This document shows, piece by piece, positions 43,450 to 54,193 of a stretch of DNA of 64,000 nt. Position numbers and translations under genes: made by a program. Position 1 is the first letter of the stretch. Each line of letters starts with the position of its first letter. Under the pieces are notes generated by a model, which saw only the letters and a list, made by a program, of their open reading frames with translations, was not told where the DNA came from and did no database searches. The stretch comes from Vanessa cardui (Eukaryota; Arthropoda; Insecta; Lepidoptera; Nymphalidae). The stretch covers positions 3,162,803 to 3,226,802 of the forward strand of contig NC_061129.1 of the NCBI RefSeq assembly GCF_905220365.1, given 5' to 3'.

Positions 43450-44250
43450 TAATAATAGTTAACGCAGCTTACTTATGCTTTGAATTGAAAATCTTGTCAT
43501 CGGAATAGAGGAAATAACGCACAATAAAGGCCTTCATGCAATATCTTATGTAAGACTCCCAGGTACATTACAGCAATGGTAGAATATGGATAATAAAATT
43601 TATCATTATGAAATATTAGTCAAAACACAACTAGTAATAGACGACGGAACCTGGATTGTAGGACGAAAGAATTATAGGAACGTTTTTAATATTACACGAC
43701 GGGAAGTTAAGTATCGGGGACGAAGATATTATGAATTGAGAAAATTATACAGGTGCCCTTAATTTATTTGCGATCATAATAGAATTATTGAAAATTGGTA
43801 ACTATTTACTGTTTTATTTCGAATATCATGTATGTATACCTTTAATATTAACAATATCCCAAATACACATTTAAACTAAAATAATTAGATCATTTTTAAA
43901 ATTAATAATTATGATGGCAATAAAATTTAGGGCACCTGTATAATTTTTCACATGTCATAATGTCTTCGTCCCCAATACTTTACTTCAAGTCGTGTAGTAT
44001 ATGAATTATCTTTTGACAAAGATTTTATAAAAATAAATTTAAATTTCCCAATGCCTTCAGTTTCTTCAAGATCAAGGAATCTTTCAGGCACCTTCCATTT
44101 CCGTCATCAGATTATTTCAGTGACATCATAGTACTGTCATTTATCATTGAGGAAGTGTGAAAAGTTTCAATTTAATCCGACGTTTGAAATGGGTAAAAAA
44201 TATATTCTTTAAACGAAATATTTTTAAAAACGTACATTAAATATGACAAA
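43450..44250. other. Array spacer, nothing transcribed recognised
   Basis: Two facing TTTAGGGCACCTGTATAATT motifs (reverse near 43755, forward near 43928) bracket an AT-rich segment. Otherwise modules shared with 63370-63440. No gene. Confidence 0.5.
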
Positions 44251-44256
44251 ACCGTT

Positions 44257-44329
44257 GCCAACGCCCATACCACGTTGAATACACCTTATATACGATTACA
44301 GCAGTATTCAACGTGGTATGGACGTTGGC
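44257..44329. pseudogene. Back-to-back 5S 5'-end remnants forming an inverted repeat
   Basis: The first 29 nt of a plus-strand 5S (44257-44285, one substitution) are followed after 18 bases by the first 26 nt of a minus-strand 5S (44304-44329). Flanks on both sides are the 5S upstream sequence (ACATTAAATATGAC box) in mirror image, so the palindrome extends well beyond the 5S pieces. All internal promoter sequence is lost. Confidence 0.9.
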
Positions 44330-44923
44330 AATTGCACAGTCATATTTAATGTACATCTAAAACAAAGTGTACAACTAAAACAAACTTTATTTAACCGCTC
44401 TCATAGTTGTACTATTAATTCAGACATATTTTACCTGACAAATGCCCTAAATTCATGTTTATAGGTTTGCATTTTTAATTATACTATATATTATCATAGA
44501 AAAATACTATGTACTTAAAAAAACAAAATAGAAACATTTTGCAATTATTAAAAATAAATAGGTCACGACGATTCGATTATCAAGTAGACTAACTATAGTA
44601 AATGCTACATGTGATTAAACCATGACTAATATGTGCTTTTCCAAACAACTTTTAATATAGTATGTAAAATCACCACACAAAAACCAATGAAACAGGCATC
44701 GAAAAAATAAAGATCTTACTTCATAAAAAATACAAATTGTAAGTCCGAAATGAACGAATTATGAAAGTGCTCTAAACAACTAAGTTACCTGTTCCTATAA
44801 TGGTTGGCAACCACAACAAATATTTAGCATAAGCCTATTCAAACGTTTTCATATGATGTTCTTGTCACAATATAAACTTTCGGATATGTTCTACTATATT
44901 TCAATAGGACCAACACGTGTAGC

Positions 44924-45106
44924 ATGGTTATTAACATAAAGTCTAATCATATTGAAGGAGATCTACAGCTGTATCTTAGATTAACATATTTCAAGGGATT
45001 TGCTATATTATATTCTAGGAACAGTTCTTGGGTAATATCTTTAATTTTAATACAATACACAATACAGATTATTGCGAGACCACATTACAACTTAAAGATG
45101 TTTTAA
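44924..45106 (+). repeat. U5 3'-flank module (with 60-codon frame)
   Basis: A roughly 180-bp module recurring on the 3' side of U5 copies 2, 4, 6, 9 and 10, always in the orientation opposite to U5. Here and at 53686-53868 it is open for exactly 60 codons ('KSNHIEGDL' and 'PHYNLK' shared). The copies at 37640-37800, 48590-48750 and 55080-55230 have stops or deletions, so I treat it as non-coding spacer. Confidence 0.5.
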
Positions 45107-45379
45107 TTATATTTTTAGAACCAGAAGTAGGAAGTAGGTTAACCTCTAAAACAATTATCTTTAATTTATAATAACAATCAATCTACCACAAAAGAAAAAC
45201 ATTTAGTCTACAACACAAATAACCATCAATAATCACATTACACCGTAATAATTATAATTGCAATTCTCAATGTGTCAACTACAAATCTCCCGCATTTTTT
45301 TTTTAAATAGGGAAGTTGTATGACTTGCTGATGTCACTTGTTTATTCCAACAATATTATATTAATTATAATAAATTATT

Positions 45380-45494
45380 AATCCGACCAAAGTAGGACCG
45401 TCAAAAATATGAAAGACTCATTTGAGTGTTCCCCTCCACGGAAATCTTTAGTAAAAGGCGAAAGATTTATACGTTTTGAAGGGAAACCAGAGAT
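45380..45494 (-). ncRNA. U5 spliceosomal snRNA gene (copy 4, reverse)
   Basis: 115 nt with intact loop, stem I and Sm-type site (ATTTTTGA). The terminal stem has one mismatch (CCTAC opposite GTCGG). Sm-side spacer TTTCAT differs from other copies, so this would be a distinguishable U5 isoform. Confidence 0.93.
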
Positions 45495-45539
45495 ACTATC
45501 CTTTGAACACCAAAACATATCTATATCTTCATTTGATCG

Positions 45540-45562
45540 TTTTACCATCGCGATGTAGAACT
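45540..45562 (-). promoter_or_regulatory. U5 PSE-like element (copy 4)
   Basis: Minus strand AGTTCTACATCGCGATGGTA at -68 to -46 of U5 copy 4. Confidence 0.7.
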
Positions 45563-46149
45563 GTTCAATTTTCGCAAAGCGACATCTATCTATGGCGCGT
45601 GACGTATGAACAAATGACATTAGATGGCGTCGACGCGACGGTTCACTTTGATACAAAAAGGAATGTCAAATAATTTAAATGTATCGAGCAGTAATTATTG
45701 TGTCATGTGATCTGAATTATCATAAATACGACCATCGCTAGCAACGTTGTAATTTTAGAGGGAAATTCTTAAAAATTTTATCAAATGTTAAAATTATGAA
45801 TGTGCCCTAAAGTTGATTAGGGCTCGGTAGTAAGATTGTAAGAGTTAAAAGTTTACGCAAAAAATTTATGGTAACACTGGTGCATTTTATTCTATAATAA
45901 AATGTACTAGTGTTACACATCGAAATACCCAAAAGAATGGAGATTTTAATTTAAAAAACACAAATATAAACAAATGGACGAGTTTTTTCATGAATAATCA
46001 AACGGATAGATTTTTAAATAAAAACTAATAACTCTGATAGAAGATAACAAGTAGAGATTATCGTACTATAAGAAACATCACAATCGACAAAAGTAACAAA
46101 TAAACGGTGTGAATTTAATAATAAATATTAGATGTCAGCAATAGCAAAA

Positions 46150-46268
46150 GGCCAACGACACGCGGTGTTCCCAGGCGGTCACCCATCCAAGTACTGAACG
46201 CGCCCGACGTTGCTTAACTTCGGTGATCGGACGAGAACCGGTGTATTCAACGTGGTATGGACGTTGGC
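46150..46268 (-). rRNA. 5S ribosomal RNA gene, reverse (C119)
   Basis: 119 nt, reference with C119; T4 on the transcribed strand. Upstream box GGTCACCGTA near 46358. Confidence 0.98.
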
Positions 46269-46621
46269 AATTGTACTGGCGTATTTATTGTAGAGTATAA
46301 AATATTTCATCTTCGATATATGAAAGTAATTCAAATTCCCATAAACATAATTATTTACGGTCACCGTACATAAACAAGCAAAAGTGATAAATAAGCGTAA
46401 TAAAAAAAATAGAATAAAAAATGTAATAATATTGTAAACTCATAAAATAATAAAATGAATAAAATGTTTAACCTACCAAAGTAGGACTTCTCCTACTGTG
46501 CCTTCTGAAATGTCTATACGAACCGTAATAAATCGAATACACGAATAATTTACGTAATTTGAAATGCAATAAGTGTTGAGTGATCCACATACATGATGTT
46601 AGAAATAAAGCAGTACATTGT

Positions 46622-46670
46622 AACCAAAAAGAAGACGGTGTGTATTTAACACACCGTCTTCTTTTTGGTT
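46622..46670. repeat. Perfect 22-bp hairpin at a spacer junction
   Basis: Arms of 22 bp (46622-46643 and 46649-46670) pair perfectly around a 5-base loop ATTTA. The right side continues as the 5S 3' spacer seen at about 34380 ('acgacaaacaatacttttta'); the left side is 5S-upstream spacer shared with 42590. The perfect palindrome sits exactly where two modules were joined, like a fold-back or template-switch junction. Confidence 0.9.
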
Positions 46671-47162
46671 TTAATCGTTTGATTTTCTTTCTTTAAGTAC
46701 GACAAACAATACTTTTTATTTAAGATCCGAATTATTAGTAAATTTGTATTTAAGGTTGCTGCCGTGACTACAATATCTACTGATTTATGAAGAGGAAGAG
46801 AAGGGTTCTTTCAGCATATCAGTATTCTTTTTCTAGTAAAACCTTAACTAATTTCGAGCTGTAATATGTAGCTCCATCCAAAAACACAGTTTATTTTTCG
46901 TTCAACTTTTAAAAATTGCAACTTCAGCTGATTAGGGCACATTTATAATTTTCTTATTTTATATATTTCTACTATCTATGGTCTATCGATGGTCGTATCT
47001 ATGATTATCCGAATCTTATCACAATATAGTTCTTGCTCGAGATATTTAAAGCTATCCATTTAATATTTTTTTACAAATTATTAAATGAAACAGCTAACGC
47101 CATCTAGCGTCCGTATTGTATCATAAGCGCCGCAGATACATGTCGCTTAGCGAAAATTCAAC

Positions 47163-47185
47163 AGTTCTACATCGCGATGGTGTTA
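47163..47185 (+). promoter_or_regulatory. U5 PSE-like element (copy 5)
   Basis: AGTTCTACATCGCGATGGTG at -67 to -45 of U5 copy 5; the last three bases differ (TTA). Confidence 0.7.
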
Positions 47186-47229
47186 TCATCAAATGAAAAT
47201 ATAATAACGTTTTGCGTTCATATAATGGA

Positions 47230-47344
47230 ATCTCTGGTTTCGCTTCAAAACGTATAAATCTTTCGCCTTTTACTAAAGATTTCCGTGGAGGGGAACACTC
47301 AAATGAGTCTTATATATATTTGACAGTCCTACTTCGGCAGGATT
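47230..47344 (+). ncRNA. U5 spliceosomal snRNA gene (copy 5)
   Basis: 115 nt. Loop and stem I intact. A C-to-G change at GGTTTCGCTTC, and the region before the hairpin reads ATATATATTTGA, a shorter T tract that weakens the Sm-type site. Terminal stem CCTAC with GCAGG has one changed pair. Direct duplicate of copy 1. Confidence 0.91.
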
Positions 47345-47706
47345 AATAAACAAATAATACCAAAGTAATAAGTTTTGAAAACAAATAATACAACTTAATA
47401 AAAACGATCGCGCTATCAAAAGATTTACAACAGAAAATATAAGTTTTAGCTTGCAATTACATAAGTACCATATTTATTATTTTGTGTTTTTATTCAGTAA
47501 AAATATTGAAAAGTCAATAAAATGCAACCCGGAAGCTGATTAGATATTACAGTAAGAATGGTGGAGTAACGATTCGGACTTCATTGTTAAATAAACATTA
47601 TTTCAAAATAGTTATAGATAGATAACAAGAATTGTTTCGCAACTTAATCGATATAATAAGTAGAGTACAGAGATGTGATATTAAATTTGAATAAGTGATA
47701 GCAAAA

Positions 47707-47825
47707 AGCCAACGACACGCGGTGTTCCCAGGCGGTCACCCATCCAAGTACTGAACGCGCCCGACGTTGCTTAACTTCGGTGATCGGACGAGAACCGGTG
47801 TATTCAACGTGGTATGGACGTTGGC
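47707..47825 (-). rRNA. 5S ribosomal RNA gene, reverse
   Basis: 119 nt identical to the reference; T5. The upstream box is strongly diverged here (about 47918). Confidence 0.98.
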
Positions 47826-47829
47826 GATT

Positions 47830-48755
47830 ACAAGCCCATATTTAATGTACAAGTAAAACAAACTTTATTTACATACGAATTATTAAAATAAATCCTTATT
47901 CCCAAAAAATCTACTTTTTATGCTAAACCTACATAAAAGTATTATAGAAAAATAAACTGAATATTTACAGGTTGTCTATCAGAAATGTTAAAGTAGACAT
48001 TACTATATGTAATTCTAGAAAAAGGCGCTCTCGATTTCTCATAATAACTTTTAACCACTTTCATAGATGTTGATAAATGCCCTAAATTAATGTTCATAGA
48101 ACTTTTTAATTATACTTTATAAATATTACTTTATAAATTGTAAGAATACTATTTACAATTTTACTTAATATTCAAACAAAATCAAACATTTTGCAATTAT
48201 TAAAAATAAATTGGTCACGACGAGTCGACTGTCATGTACACTAACTATGGTTAATGCTACATGTGATTTAACCTTGACTAATATGTGCTTTTCCAAACAA
48301 CTTTTAATATTGTATGTAAAATCACCACACAAAAACCAATGAAACAGAAATCGAAAAAATATAATAAAGATCTTACTTCATAAAAAATACTCTTACAAAT
48401 AGTAAGTTCGAAATGAACGAATTATGAAAGTGCCCTAAACAACTAAGTTGCCTGTCCCTATAACGGTTGGCAACCACAACGAATAGTTAGTATTAGCTGA
48501 TTCAAACATTTTCGTATGATGTTATTTTTACAATAAAGACTTTCAGATATGTTTTACTATATTTCAATGGGGCCGACTCGTGTAGCATGATTATTTACAT
48601 AAATTATAATCATATTGTAGGATGTCTAAAGCTGCATCTTAGAAAAACATACACTATATTGTACACTACGAACAGTTCTTGGGCAAAGTATTTTATTACA
48701 ATATAATACACAATACATATGATTACAAGTCCACATTACAATTTGTCAAATTAAA
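47830..48755. other. 5S upstream spacer and U5 3'-flank module
   Basis: Modules shared in direct orientation with 52200-52860 and in inverse with 53900-54010 and 55265-55600. Reverse TTTAGGGCA motifs near 48068 and 48430. A degenerate U5 3'-flank module is at about 48590-48750. Confidence 0.5.
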
Positions 48756-48757
48756 GA

Positions 48758-48822
48758 TCCCCTCCACGGAAATATTTAGTAAAAGGCGAAAGATTTATAC
48801 GTTCTGAAGGGAAACCAGAGAT
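48758..48822 (-). pseudogene. Truncated U5 snRNA (first 65 nt, reverse)
   Basis: The 5' end, stem I and loop GCCTTTTAC are present, with one change in stem I (AAATATTT). The sequence breaks off after GTGGAGGGGA; the Sm site and terminal hairpin are replaced directly by the U5 3'-flank module. Promoter block intact at 48867-48889. Confidence 0.9.
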
Positions 48823-48866
48823 ACAATATTCTGAACACAAAACGTAATTATATTTTCATTGGATGT

Positions 48867-48889
48867 TTCCACCACCGCGATGTAGAACT
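48867..48889 (-). promoter_or_regulatory. U5 PSE-like element of the truncated copy
   Basis: Minus strand AGTTCTACATCGCGGTGGTG at -67 to -45, so spacing and sequence are kept although the gene body is broken. Confidence 0.65.
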
Positions 48890-49216
48890 GATCAATTTTT
48901 GCTAAGCGACATCTGTCTGTGGAACGTGACGTATGAACAAAGCACTAGATAGCGTTGACGGTTTATTTTAATACAAAAAGTAACGTCAAATAATTTAAAT
49001 ATATCGAGCAGTAAATATAATGTCATGTGATCTGAATTATCGTCAATACGACCATCGATTTTATCAAATGATATCAAAAATAAAATTATGAATGTGCCCT
49101 AAAATTAAGTAGGGCTCGGTAATAAGGTTGTAAGAGTTAGAAGTTCACCAAAAAAAATTAATTGTTTTTATTCTATAATCAAATGTACCAGTGTCACATA
49201 TTGAAATTCCAAATAC

Positions 49217-49330
49217 CGTCCATACCACGTTGAATACACCGGTTCTCGTCCGATCACCGAAGTTAAGCAACGACGGGCGCGTTCAGTACTTGGATGGGTG
49301 ACCGCCTGGAAACACCGCGTGTCGTTGGCT
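49217..49330 (+). pseudogene. 5S rRNA lacking the first 5 nt
   Basis: Positions 6-119 are present, with T-to-A in the internal region (CAACGACGGGCGC), GGAAAC and T111. The missing 5' bases are replaced by a U5-upstream module ('cacatattgaaattcc', compare 39110), so helix I cannot form fully. T5 terminator kept. Confidence 0.88.
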
Positions 49331-50051
49331 TTTTGCTATTGCTGATATTTTATATTTATTGTTAAAATCACATCGTATATTTGTTACTTTTATCGATTAT
49401 GATGTTTCTTTTAGTATGATAATCGATACTTGTTACCTAATATCAGAATTATTAGTATGTATTTAAAAATGTATCCATCTAATGATTCATGAAAAATTCT
49501 TCTCTTTGTCTATAATATATATCGATAATAGATCTTAAGGTGACGAACCTTTTCTTACCCCGACTGTACATTAGCGCCATGTTAGCATATGTATACTAAA
49601 ATTTACTATTGTAAAATACAACGAATAATACACGACGAGACCTAAATTATAGGGAATGTAGTTATTATTAGGAAATGAGAAAATTATTCACGTACCCTAA
49701 ATTTAACTACACTCATAATGGTTGATAGAAACAATGTACTGTTTTATTTCCAGTATCATGTATGTAGATAACTCAACACTTATCGCATTTGAAATTACGT
49801 AGCTTGTTCTTGTATTCGATTTATTTCGGTTTGTATAGATACTTCAGAAGGCACAGTAGAAGAAGTCCTACTTAGGTAGGTTAGACATTTTATTCAATGT
49901 GATTACAATATTATTAAATTTTTTATTTTCATTATCACTATTGCTTTTTCATGTACGGTGACCGTAAATATTTTTTATGGGAATTTAAACTGACTTTCAT
50001 ACATCGAAAATGAAATATTTTAAAGTCTACATTAAATATGACAGGGCAATT

Positions 50052-50170
50052 GCCAACGTCCATACCACGTTGAATACACCGGTTCTCGTCCGATCACCGA
50101 AGTTAAGCAACGTCGGGCGCGTTCAGTACTTGGATGGGTGACCGCCTGGGAACACCGCGTGCCGTTGGCT
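50052..50170 (+). rRNA. 5S ribosomal RNA gene (C111)
   Basis: 119 nt, reference with C111; T5. Well-formed upstream elements: TACGGTGACCGTA at 49954-49966 and ATTAAATATG at 50031-50040. Confidence 0.98.
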
Positions 50171-50483
50171 TTTTGCTGTCACTACTTCAAATTTTATATC
50201 ACATCTGTGTCCACTACTATGACTTGATTAATATGCTTGTCTTTTTAAGTTAAGAACTTTGTTATCTACTATAACATTTTATAATTATTTTGTATTAAAC
50301 CATTACCGCCTGGCCACGGGATTTTAATATCTAATTAGCTTCCGGGTTGCATTTCAATGACTCTTAAATATTTTTAGTGAATAAAAACTTAATATAATAA
50401 ATACTGAGGTAAAAGCATACTTATATTTTATCGCGTAATATAAGATAAAGATAGAGATTTCAAACCTTATTAGATTGTTTATT

Positions 50484-50598
50484 AATCCTACCAAAGTAGG
50501 ACTGTCAAAAATATATAAGACTCATTTGAGTGTTCCCCTCCACGGAAATCTTTAGTAAAAGGCGAAAGATTTGTACGTTTTGAAGGGAAACCAGAGAT
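50484..50598 (-). ncRNA. U5 spliceosomal snRNA gene (copy 7, reverse)
   Basis: 115 nt, all core elements intact and a perfect terminal stem CCTAC/GTAGG. One change in AAATC of the 5' region (GTACAAATC). Converges with 5S 50052, as in the mirror arm. Confidence 0.93.
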
Positions 50599-50642
50599 AC
50601 CATTCTCTTAATACAAAGCGTATTTATGATATCATTTAATCA

Positions 50643-50665
50643 TTCCACCACCGTGATACAGAACT
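50643..50665 (-). promoter_or_regulatory. U5 PSE-like element (copy 7, variant)
   Basis: Minus strand AGTTCTGTATCACGGTGGTG at -67 to -45; same variant as at copy 3. Confidence 0.68.
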
Positions 50666-51158
50666 GTTCAATTTTTGGTAAGCGACATCTATCTATGGCG
50701 CGTGACGCATGAACCAGACACTAGATGGTGTCGACGCGACGATTTATTTTAATACAAAAAGTAATGTCAACGTCGTAATTTTAGAGGAAAATTCTTAGAA
50801 ATTTTATCAAATGATAAAATTATGAATGTACCCTAAAGTTGAGTAGGGCTCGGTAATTAGGTTGTAAGAGTTAAAAGTTCACCAAAAGTTTTAACTGTTT
50901 TTAATCTGTAAAACAGGTACCAGTATCACAAATTGACATAGCCAAATAAATAGAAATTTTAATTTAAATAACACAAATATACACAAAGGGGAAATTTTTC
51001 CATGAATCATTAGATGGAGAGATTTTTAAATACAAACTTATAATTCTGATAGTAGATAACAAGTATTGACTATCGTACTAAAAGAAACACAATCGATTAA
51101 AGTAACAAATAAACGGTGTGAATGTAATAATAAATATTAGATATCAGCAATACCAAAA

Positions 51159-51277
51159 AGCCAACGGCACGCGGTGTTCCCAGGCGGTCACCCATCCAAG
51201 TACTGAACGCGCCCGACGTTGCTTAACTTCGGTGATCGGACGAGAACCGGTGTATTCAACGTGGTATGGACGTTGGC
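51159..51277 (-). rRNA. 5S ribosomal RNA gene, reverse (C111)
   Basis: 119 nt, reference with C111; it lacks the GGAAAC change of its mirror partner 41048. T5 present; upstream box GTATGGTCACCGCAC near 51366. Confidence 0.97.
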
Positions 51278-51759
51278 GAATGCAATGTCTTATTTGATGT
51301 TCAGTTTTAAAATATGTGTCATTTTCAATAAAAGAAATAATTTTCGTATTTCCACAAAATTTTGTATGGTCACCGCACACTAAAAAGTAGAGATGAATAA
51401 GCGAAATACTAAAACTATACAATTTCATTATATTGTTAATTTATCGAAATTGAGAGAAATCTTATTAACACAGTTTATTTTTCGCTCAACTTTTAACAAT
51501 TACAACCTCAGTTGATTAGGGCACATTTTTATTTTTCTTATTTTATAAATTTCTAACAATTGCTCTCTTACATAACAACGCCGCTATCGATGGTCGCATC
51601 CATGATTATCCGAATTCTATCACAATATAATTCTTGCTAGAGATATTTAAAGCTATCCATTTAATATTTTGTTTACATAAAATGAAACCTCTAACGCCAT
51701 CTAGCGTCCGTATCGTATCATAAGCGCCGCAGATAGATGTAGCTTAGCGAAAATTCAAC

Positions 51760-51782
51760 AGTTCTACTTCGCGATGGTGACC
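51760..51782 (+). promoter_or_regulatory. U5 PSE-like element of a broken U5 copy
   Basis: AGTTCTACTTCGCGATGGTG at -71 to -49 of the U5 remnant at 51831, about four bases further out than usual. Confidence 0.55.
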
Positions 51783-51830
51783 ATTCCGGTCAAATGAAGA
51801 TATAGGTACGTACCGTCATAAAAAGTTGGT

Positions 51831-51884
51831 ATCTCCGGTTTCTTATACTAAAGATTTCCGTGGATGGGAACACTCAAATGAGTC
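51831..51884 (+). pseudogene. U5 snRNA with internal deletion and lost 3' end
   Basis: Starts ATCTCCGGTTTC, then jumps to TACTAAAGATTTCCGTGG, losing about 28 nt that include the left side of stem I and most of the invariant loop. After ACTCAAATGAGTC it joins the module upstream of the next 5S, so Sm site and hairpin are gone. Confidence 0.88.
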
Positions 51885-52075
51885 ACTCATTGAAATGCAA
51901 CCCGGAAGCTAATTAGATATTATAGTAAGAATAAGGAGTTACGATTCGGACCTGATTGTTAAATTAAAATTATTTAAAAGTAGATATAGTAAATAACAAG
52001 GATTGTTTTTCAAATTAATCGATATAATAAGTAGAGCACAGAGATGTGATTAAATTTGAAGAAGGGATAGCAAAA

Positions 52076-52194
52076 GGCCAACGACACGCGGTGTTCCCAG
52101 GCGGTCACCCATCCAAGTACTGAACGCGCCCGACGTTGCTTAACTTCGGTGATCGGACGAGAACCGGTGTATTCAACGTGGTATGGACGTTGGC
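52076..52194 (-). rRNA. 5S ribosomal RNA gene, reverse (C119)
   Basis: 119 nt, reference with C119; T4. The upstream box is diverged (GCTCACCCTACAT near 52292). Confidence 0.98.
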
Positions 52195-52199
52195 AATTG

Positions 52200-53470
52200 C
52201 CGTGTTATATTTAATGTACATGTTAAACAAATTTTATTTACATACGAATTACTTAAATAAATCACAATTTCCACAAAATCTTATTTTTATGCTCACCCTA
52301 CATAAAAGTATTATAGAAAAATAAACTTATTTACAGGTTGTCTATTACATCAGAAATGTTAAAGTAGACATTACTATGTGTAATTCTAGAAATAGGCGCT
52401 CTGGACGTCTCTTAATAACTTTTAAACGCTCTCATTGTTGTACTAATAATTCAGATATGTCTTACCTGACAAATGCCCTAAAATCAGTTTTAAAGATCTT
52501 TTTAATTATACTATACATTAGTAGAAATAATTTTTACAATTTTACTTAATATTAAAACAAAATAGAAACATTTTGCAATTATTAAAAATAAATTGGTCAC
52601 GACGAGTCGCTATCATGTAGCCTAACAAAGGTAAATGCTACATGTGATTAAACCGTGACTAATATTTGCTTTTCCAAATAACTTTTAATAAAGTATGTAA
52701 AATCACCACACAAAAACCAATGAAACAGACATCGAAAAAATATAATAAAGATCTTACTTCATAAAAAATACAACTCTTACAATTATAAGCCCGAAATGAA
52801 CAAATTATGAAAGTGCCCTAAACAACTAAGTTGCCTGTCCCTATAAAGGTTGGCAACCTTAACAAATAGCATAAGCCGATTCAAACTTTTAATAAACTAA
52901 TATTTGTTAATGTAATAATTCACACCGTATATTTGTTACTTTTGTCGATTGTGATGTTTCTTAAAGTACGATAATCTATACTTGTTATCTTCTATCAGAG
53001 TTATTAGTTTTTATTTAAAAATCTATCCGTTCCATTATTCATGAAAAAAACTCGTCCATTTGTTTATATTTGTGTTTTTTAAATTAAAATCTCCATTCTT
53101 TTGGGTATTTCGATATGTAAGACTAGTACATTTTATTATACTTAGAATAAAATGTACCAGTGTTATCATAATTTTTTGGTAAACTTTTAACTCTTACAAT
53201 CTTATTACCGAGCCCTAATCAACTTTAGGGCACATTCATAATTTTATCATTTGATAAAATATTTAAGAATTTCCCTCTTAAATTACAACATTGCTAGCGA
53301 TGGTCGTATTTATGATAATTCAGATCACATGACACAATAATTACTGCTCGATACATTTAAATTATATGACATTCCTTTTTGTATTAAAGTGAACCGTCTT
53401 GTAGACGCCATCTAGTGTCTTGTCCATACGTCACGCGCCATAGATAGATGTCGCTTTGCGAAAATTGAAC
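52200..53470. other. 5S and U5 upstream modules
   Basis: 52200-52860 repeats 47830-48480. 52920-53400 repeats, in inverse, 45700-46130, the U5 upstream module with 'ggtaccagtgt'-type and TTTAGGGCACATTCATAATT blocks (about 53225). No gene. Confidence 0.5.
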
Positions 53471-53473
53471 GAA

Positions 53474-53496
53474 AGTTCTACATCGCGATGGTAAAA
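53474..53496 (+). promoter_or_regulatory. U5 PSE-like element (copy 9)
   Basis: AGTTCTACATCGCGATGGTA at -68 to -46 of the U5 start at 53542. Confidence 0.7.
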
Positions 53497-53541
53497 CGAT
53501 CAAATGAAGATATAGCTATGTTTTAGTGTTCAAAGGATGGT

Positions 53542-53656
53542 ATCTCTGGTTTCCCTTCAAAACGTATAAATGTTTCGCCTTTTACTAAAGAATTCCGTGG
53601 AGGGGAACACTCAAATGAGTCTAAGACATTTTTGACGGTCCTACTTCGGTAGGATT
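53542..53656 (+). ncRNA. U5 spliceosomal snRNA gene (copy 9)
   Basis: 115 nt. Invariant loop intact, but both sides of stem I carry a change (AAATGTTTC and AAAGAATTCC), so the stem has mispairs near its base. Sm-type ATTTTTGA and a perfect CCTAC/GTAGG hairpin present. Followed by the 60-codon-frame module on the opposite strand (53686-53868). Confidence 0.9.
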
Positions 53657-53685
53657 AATAATTCATTATACTTAATGTAACATCA

Positions 53686-53868
53686 TTAAAAGATCTTTAA
53701 GTTGTAATGTGGACACGTACTAATATGTATTGTGTGTTGTATTGTAAAGAAAGACATTACGCAAGAACTATTAGTAGTGTACAATACAGCAAATCCCTTG
53801 AAATATTTTAATCTAAGATGCAGCTTTAGATCTCCTTCAATATGATTAGACTTTATGTAAATAATCAT
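53686..53868 (-). repeat. U5 3'-flank module (with 60-codon frame), reverse
   Basis: Same module and frame as 44924-45106, about 60 per cent identical in translation by eye. It is the second of two copies still open. Confidence 0.5.
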
Positions 53869-54193
53869 GCTACACGTGTCGGCCCTATTGAAATATAGTC
53901 AAACATATCTGAAAGTCTTTATAGTAAAAATAACATCAAACGAAAATGTTTGAATCAGCTAATGCTAACTATTTGCTGTGGTTGCCAACTGTTATAGGGA
54001 CAGGTAACTTAGTTGTTTAGGGCACTTTCATAATTCGTTCATTTTGAACTTACTATTTGTAAAACGCTTAATTATCACTTCTGATTTTTTATGTACGGTG
54101 ACTGTAATTAATTTTTTTATGGGAATTTAAACTGACTTTCATATATCGAAAATGAAACATTTTAAAGTCTACATTAAATATGACGAAGCAATC

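Larger units (their letters stand above)
49212..51463 (-). repeat. Right arm of 5S/U5 inverted duplication
   Basis: Mirror of 40866-43112. The outer end stops near 51463, where left-arm homology ends at 40866; the inner end is the truncated 5S at 49217. Confidence 0.85.
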
